Source of the DNA: Acanthamoeba sp. SK_2022b | Lineage: Eukaryota; Discosea; Longamoebia; Acanthamoebidae | Direction: 5' to 3' | Length of the DNA: 11,906 nt | Assembly (NCBI GenBank): GCA_027943245.1 | Contig: JANDJZ010001106.1 | Location: 1-11,906 of the forward strand | Part shown: in pieces, positions 8,072-11,906 of the stretch | How the letters are laid out: each line of letters starts with the position of its first letter | How positions within the stretch are numbered: the first letter of the stretch is position 1 | Position numbers and translations under genes: made by a program | The notes under the pieces: generated by a model | Told to the model about the DNA's origin: nothing | What the model saw: only the letters and a program-made list of their open reading frames with translations | The model's database searches: none

Positions 8072-9103
8072 TCACAACTTGGCCGTCGACGTGCGCGAAG
8101 CGGTGCGCTGGCGCTCGCGCTCCTTGAGGTCGCGACGCAAGATCTTGCCGCTGCTTGTCTTCGGAATGGCCTCCACGAACTCGACAAAATGGAGCCGCTT
8201 GAAGTGGGCCACCTTCCCCGCCACAAACTCCATCACTCCACCCCCAAATCAATACACACAGTCAGCGCCACATCGACTCGTGCGTGGCCTCTCGGTCCAA
8301 GAGCCTACCTTGGGCCTCACTCAGCGGGCCAGCGTTGGGCTTGGCGACGACAAACGCCTTGGGCACCTCCCCCGCCCGCTCATCGGGCGATGGGATCACC
8401 GCCGCGTCGGCGATCTTTGGGTGCGTCAGCAGGATGGCCTCCAGCTCCGCCGGCGCTGTACGACGTGGACACACATACGTTAGCATTGCGTGCGCGTCGT
8501 GTGGGACATGGCGACGTGTACCGACTTGGAAGCCTTTGGTCTTGATGAGCTCCTTGAGGCGGTCGACGATGTAGAAGTAGCCCTCACGGTCGTAGTAGGC
8601 GATGTCGCCCGTGCGCAGCCATCCTTCCTGGTCGATGGTCTCGAGCGTGGCCTCGCGGTTGTTGTGGTAGCCGGCCATCACCTGCGGCCCGCGGATGTAG
8701 AGCTCGCCCGTCTCCATCGGCCCCAGCAGTCGGCCCGACGACGCCTCGCCGATCTCCACGATCTTGGCCTCGGTGTTGGGCAGCAGCTGGCCCGACGCCT
8801 CCAGGATTATCTGTCGCCACCACGTGCCTTCATTAGAAATGATAAATGCGAATATATCTACAAAATAATATATTAAAATAAAAAATTAAAATTAAAATTA
8901 AAATTGGCGTACAGGTTTGCGAAGGGAGCTCATGGTGGCGACGGGCGAGAGTTCGGTCATGCCGTAGCCCTGCCGAAGCACGCATCCGAACTTTTTCTCC
9001 ACGATTTTGGCCACGCCGTCGCCCAGGGCTGCCGCACCTGCGCACGACACCCACGCCTCACGTGAGGTGGGCCATCGCAACCACTGTGCCGCGCAGGCAG
9101 CCA

Positions 9104-9184
<81 letters not shown>

Positions 9185-10784
9185 ACACCATACACCATAC
9201 ACACGCAGCACGTCTCGGGGGAATGCGGTACCGCAGCCGACGCGCCTGAGTGAGAGGTTGTACTGGTTGACCAGCGGGTGCTTGGCCAGCGCGATCACGA
9301 TGGGCGGCACCAGCGAAGCGTGGGTGACCCTGTACTGCTCCAGAATGCCCAAAAACTCCTGCAACACACGCGTGTACGCATGCGTCGAACTCATGGTCAG
9401 TAGTCGTTGTGGCTTGCTCAGGGAGGGCGGCGTGTGCCTTGAGTTCGAACTTTTGGATGACCACGAGCGGGTGAGGGCCGAGGATTGCTGCGTTCATGAC
9501 CATCATCCCGTACGAGTGGAAGAACGGCAGCAGGCCCAAGTGCACCTTGTGCTCTTCAATGGCCCACATAATGTTCAGAAAAATTGTGATATAAATAGAG
9601 AAGTACAAATAGATATAAATAGATAAAAAAATATATGTAGAGAAATATAAATGGAGATTAAAAAAATAGAGGAAATTTAGCATCAACGAGCGGTAGTAGT
9701 AGAATGCACACTTACCGTCATCGTCGGGCGGGTCTATGTCGGCCATTTGGAGGAAGTTGGAGATGAGGTTGAAGTGCGTGAGGCACACGCCCTTTGGCAA
9801 ACCCGTCGTGCCGCTGAGCTCGCGAGTGCGGATATGCGAGCCGTGTGTGAGGAATGCATGGCAGGCCACTTGGTTGTTGGTGCCGGGAGACAGAGGCAGA
9901 TAGAGAGAGAAAGTAGTGAGCGCTGTACCTGGAATAGGGGAGGCACACCACATCGTTCATTGGGTCGATACTCACTTGCGGCAACGCATCGTTTCCTGCC
10001 CGCCGGTTTGGATTCCATCAGAGTCTTTACCCCACGCGCGCTGCTTCAAGTGTGTGTGTGTGTGTGTGTGTGTGGTGTGCGTGCGTGTACCGATCTCGAA
10101 AAGCGTGGCCACCGGAATGGCTTCGCGGTGGGTCGAGGGTCGCGCCGACGAGAAGGTGAAGACATCTCGCAGGCGGAGCTGCTGGGCGGTGGTCCACACC
10201 GTGTCCAGGAGCTCGGGCAGGGTGGCCAGGTAGCGCGCGCCCGAATCCTTCAGGTGGTACTCGACCTCGTGCGACGTGTAGGCCGGGTTTATAGTACACA
10301 CAGTCCCTGCACCGCGCAGAGAGCTCCCAGAGCATAAGCACCGCACACACACGCGTGTTGCTCAATGCTGTACCGCCGAGAATGGCCACGGCGTGGTAGA
10401 GCACGGGATATTGGATGTGGTTGGGCGAGTAGATGGCCAGCACGTCTCCTGCGCAGCCAGTCAGAACCCTTGCGCGTCAGTCGTGACACTCTACCCATAA
10501 AAGGAAAGAAATGCAAGGCGTGGGGAGGATGGGAGGGGGGGCAAACCCTTGCGGAAGCCGTGGTAGAGGTGCAGGGCGGATGCGGTTTGGCGCATGAGGC
10601 TCTCGAACTGACCGAAGGTGTACGCCTCGCCTGCCGCACCCAAGCCCCAAAAAGCCTTTTTAATTAACAGTCACTGCTGCTCTGAACTGAACAAAGTAAG
10701 GGATAGAAGTGGTGGGGGGAGGAGCACCACCTGTGTGTCCATCTATAAAGCATGGGTCGTTCGGACCGCGCTTGACTACGGTAT
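8072..10784 (-). CDS. 4-coumarate:CoA ligase-like acyl-CoA synthetase with peroxisomal signal (5' end unresolved)
   Basis: ATP-dependent ligase of the ANL superfamily that adenylates a carboxylic acid and transfers it to CoA; likely peroxisomal. Exons in transcript order (complement): 10731..about 10784, 10547..10630, 10374..10448, 10091..10306, 9929..9995, 9716..9813, 9438..9553, 9232..9358, 8913..9037, 8522..8810, 8309..8455, 8072..8235. Every junction restores family sequence, giving 502 residues from the split Gly at 10731 plus at least 17 before it. Motifs in order: [27 protein letters not shown]-loop [52 protein letters not shown], the hinge [16 protein letters not shown], and [11 protein letters not shown] with the catalytic Lys. 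It ends STAKL, a good PTS1. About 30 N-terminal residues are unaccounted for; the exon start near 10784 is one of three possible acceptors. The intron at 9359..9437 appears to be GC-AG. Substrate (aromatic or fatty acid) cannot be decided. Confidence 0.93.
8862..8905. repeat. AT-rich ATTAAA-unit repeat in CoA ligase intron
   Basis: Tandem AAAATT/ATTAAA units make up much of the 102-bp intron 8811..8912, sharply more AT-rich than the flanking exons. Confidence 0.8.
9104..9182. repeat. (CA)n microsatellite in CoA ligase intron
   Basis: About 39 CA units interrupted once by an extra A at 9121-9122; GT on the coding strand. It accounts for the unusual 194-bp length of intron 9038..9231. Confidence 0.95.
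9588..9668. repeat. Degenerate ATAAATAGA-type repeat in CoA ligase intron
   Basis: Imperfect tandem units of the form ATAAATAGA(G/T) (plus strand) fill the middle of the 162-bp intron 9554..9715. The coding strand is therefore pyrimidine/T-rich toward the acceptor. Confidence 0.7.
10050..10074. repeat. (GT)12 microsatellite in CoA ligase intron
   Basis: GT run on the plus strand (CA on the coding strand) within intron 9996..10090, the one intronic dinucleotide run whose coding strand reads CA instead of GT. Confidence 0.92.
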
Positions 10785-11131
10785 CTTAATTCGCTACTTC
10801 TGTACCTTTTTCTTTGAAAAAAAATGTGCGGTCGTTGGTGTTGCGACAAGATCTGGGTCCGAGCTTCTTGGCGCCCATAACGAAGCCGACCACATAAGGG
10901 ACATAAAGGGGGCAGTCACCACAGCTTGATATGTCCAGGTCAGCCTTGCATTGCTGGTGCCGACAGGCCCGAGATGGGGTCGAGTTGCATGTCTTGTGAC
11001 GAGCAAGCCAAGGAGAATAAGGTGCAAGAACAAGCACAGAACGAAGAGCCAGAGACGTGCGAGCGAGACCACGTGTACACAACCTCTCTACTATTAAACC
11101 GGCATGTATTGTGCAGCATTTGACGCTGGCC
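10785..11131. other. Unresolved region between the CoA ligase and the oxidoreductase
   Basis: The CoA ligase first exon and promoter are expected here. On the minus strand an open frame ending at TAA 10786-10788 contains CPLYVPYVVGFVMGAKKLGP, faintly like the N-terminal region of 4CL-type ligases, and is in frame with the next ligase exon apart from that TAA; a 63-bp GT-AG intron (10785..about 10847) could remove it, but I see no start codon. Another minus frame holds a very hydrophobic segment (LWLFVLCLFLHLILLGLLV). The plus strand across it has a 49-codon frame (10974..11123) starting MGSSCMSC. These overlap and cannot all be real. Confidence 0.4.
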
Positions 11132-11906
11132 TTAGCCGCGGGCGTCACTGTAGGTCTGCCTCTGTCCGGTGGCGGCGGCCCGCTCGATGGCGTCGAGGGA
11201 TCGGTGGCGCCGCACGGCATCGCCGAAGGTCGGCAGCAGGCGGCTGCCTGTGCGCAGGTCTGATGCGAGGTCGCGGAAGAAGGCGACGAGGGCGTAGCCC
11301 AGGTCCTCGGGCTTCACGAGCTTCTCGGCCTCGCTGTCCGGCTTGAACTCGTCCGGTATGGGCAGCTCGACGAGCTCCTTCTCGTCGTCGTGCGCCCCGT
11401 AGATCTTGAACAGGCCGATGTGGGGCATGCCTGATTCGGTGTTGACCACCTCGAGGTCGCCCCGCGTGCCGTTGATAGTCCACCGCAGCTGGTTGGCACC
11501 CCTGCGCGAGAGGCCTCCTCGTAGATGGACCGACGCCACAGCGCCGTTGGTAAGCGTGCCCGCCACGGCCAGATGGTCCTCGGTGGTCTTGTCGACCACC
11601 TCGCCGGTGTCGGCCCGCTTGGCCTTGGGGTGCTGGTTGGCCAGGACAGCCGACAGATCCTTGAACTCGGCGCCCACTACCCACGTCAGCGCCTCGATCG
11701 AATGGCCGCCCAAGATGGACAACATGGTGCCGCCCGACTCGCGGTTGCGCAGATAGTCCTGAAAGTCCTGCGGTGCCACCGGTCCCCAGGTACTGAGCGA
11801 CCCGACGTAGCTGGTCGACAGGACTTGTCCCACGTATCCAGAGTCGATCAGATGGCGCAGATAGCGAGCGTGGGGCGCGCCGCTGATCTGGAGGCATATG
11901 AAGGTG
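11132..11906 (-). CDS. Gfo/Idh/MocA-family oxidoreductase, C-terminal part
   Basis: One uninterrupted minus-strand frame of 257 residues, open to the right edge and ending at TAA 11132-11134. The family are NAD(P)-dependent dehydrogenases acting on sugars, inositols and related polyols; Gal80-type regulators share the fold. The visible part begins with CLQISGAPHARYLRHLIDSG, which matches the region after the Rossmann domain in this family, then YVGQVLSTSYVG, and the beta-sheet domain with GGTMLSILGGHSIEALTWVVG carrying the conserved His. HLRGGL and INGTRGDLEV are also typical. The nucleotide-binding GxGxxG and EKP motifs would lie outside the window. The wording of the GLQ-like segment and overall layout resemble Gal80-like members, so a regulatory instead of catalytic role cannot be excluded. 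Codons are strongly GC-ending. The stop is only about 345 bases from the next recognisable ligase exon. Confidence 0.88.
   Translation of the reverse strand, partial: TFICLQISGAPHARYLRHLIDSGYVGQVLSTSYVGSLSTWGPVAPQDFQDYLRNRESGGTMLSILGGHSIEALTWVVGAEFKDLSAVLANQHPKAKRADTGEVVDKTTEDHLAVAGTLTNGAVASVHLRGGLSRRGANQLRWTINGTRGDLEVVNTESGMPHIGLFKIYGAHDDEKELVELPIPDEFKPDSEAEKLVKPEDLGYALVAFFRDLASDLRTGSRLLPTFGDAVRRHRSLDAIERAAATGQRQTYSDARG

Noticed and set aside
11145..11897. 250-codon alternative minus frame over the oxidoreductase
   Set aside because: Arg/Gly/Pro-rich product typical of a frame-shadow in GC-rich coding DNA; the true frame carries family motifs.

Overview
This window looks like nuclear DNA of a GC-rich, intron-rich protist. 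Exons are GC-rich, introns are short (about 50-195 bp) and relatively AT-rich or microsatellite-bearing, and genes sit close together on both strands. Each recognisable protein can be rebuilt only by joining many short exons across GT-AG junctions that restore the family sequence in frame. An Acanthamoeba-like amoebozoan fits best (inference; no rRNA or other marker is present). I see no rRNA, tRNA, CRISPR, transposase or viral gene.

Layout: 2-564 (+) is the 3' end of an unrecognised helical protein. 1070-1913 (+) is a five-exon gene for a small secreted, N-glycosylated protein. 2141-3678 (-) is a seven-exon DUF389 membrane protein. 4006-5186 (+) is flap endonuclease 1 (FEN1) lacking its first coding exon. 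5187-6332 is a long intergenic stretch with two hairpins and a possible small minus-strand gene. A minus-strand tandem row follows: an isoprenylcysteine methyltransferase-like membrane protein (6333-7073), a possible PH-domain protein (7304-8056), a 4-coumarate:CoA ligase-like acyl-CoA synthetase with a C-terminal peroxisomal signal (8072-10784) and a Gfo/Idh/MocA oxidoreductase that runs off the end (11132-11906).

The genes do not form an obvious pathway. They read as a normal housekeeping and metabolic neighbourhood: DNA replication/repair (FEN1), prenyl-protein or lipid methylation, peroxisomal acyl activation and an NAD(P)-dependent oxidoreductase. I found no convincing undescribed system. 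The points most worth a second look are: a compensated frameshift inside the methyltransferase, missing 5' coding exons in FEN1 and the CoA ligase, an apparent GC-AG intron and many GTAC donors in the CoA ligase, GT-rich microsatellites confined to the sense strand of introns, a compactly placed PH-like gene in frame behind the ligase stop codon, and a perfect 14-bp hairpin in the intergenic region.
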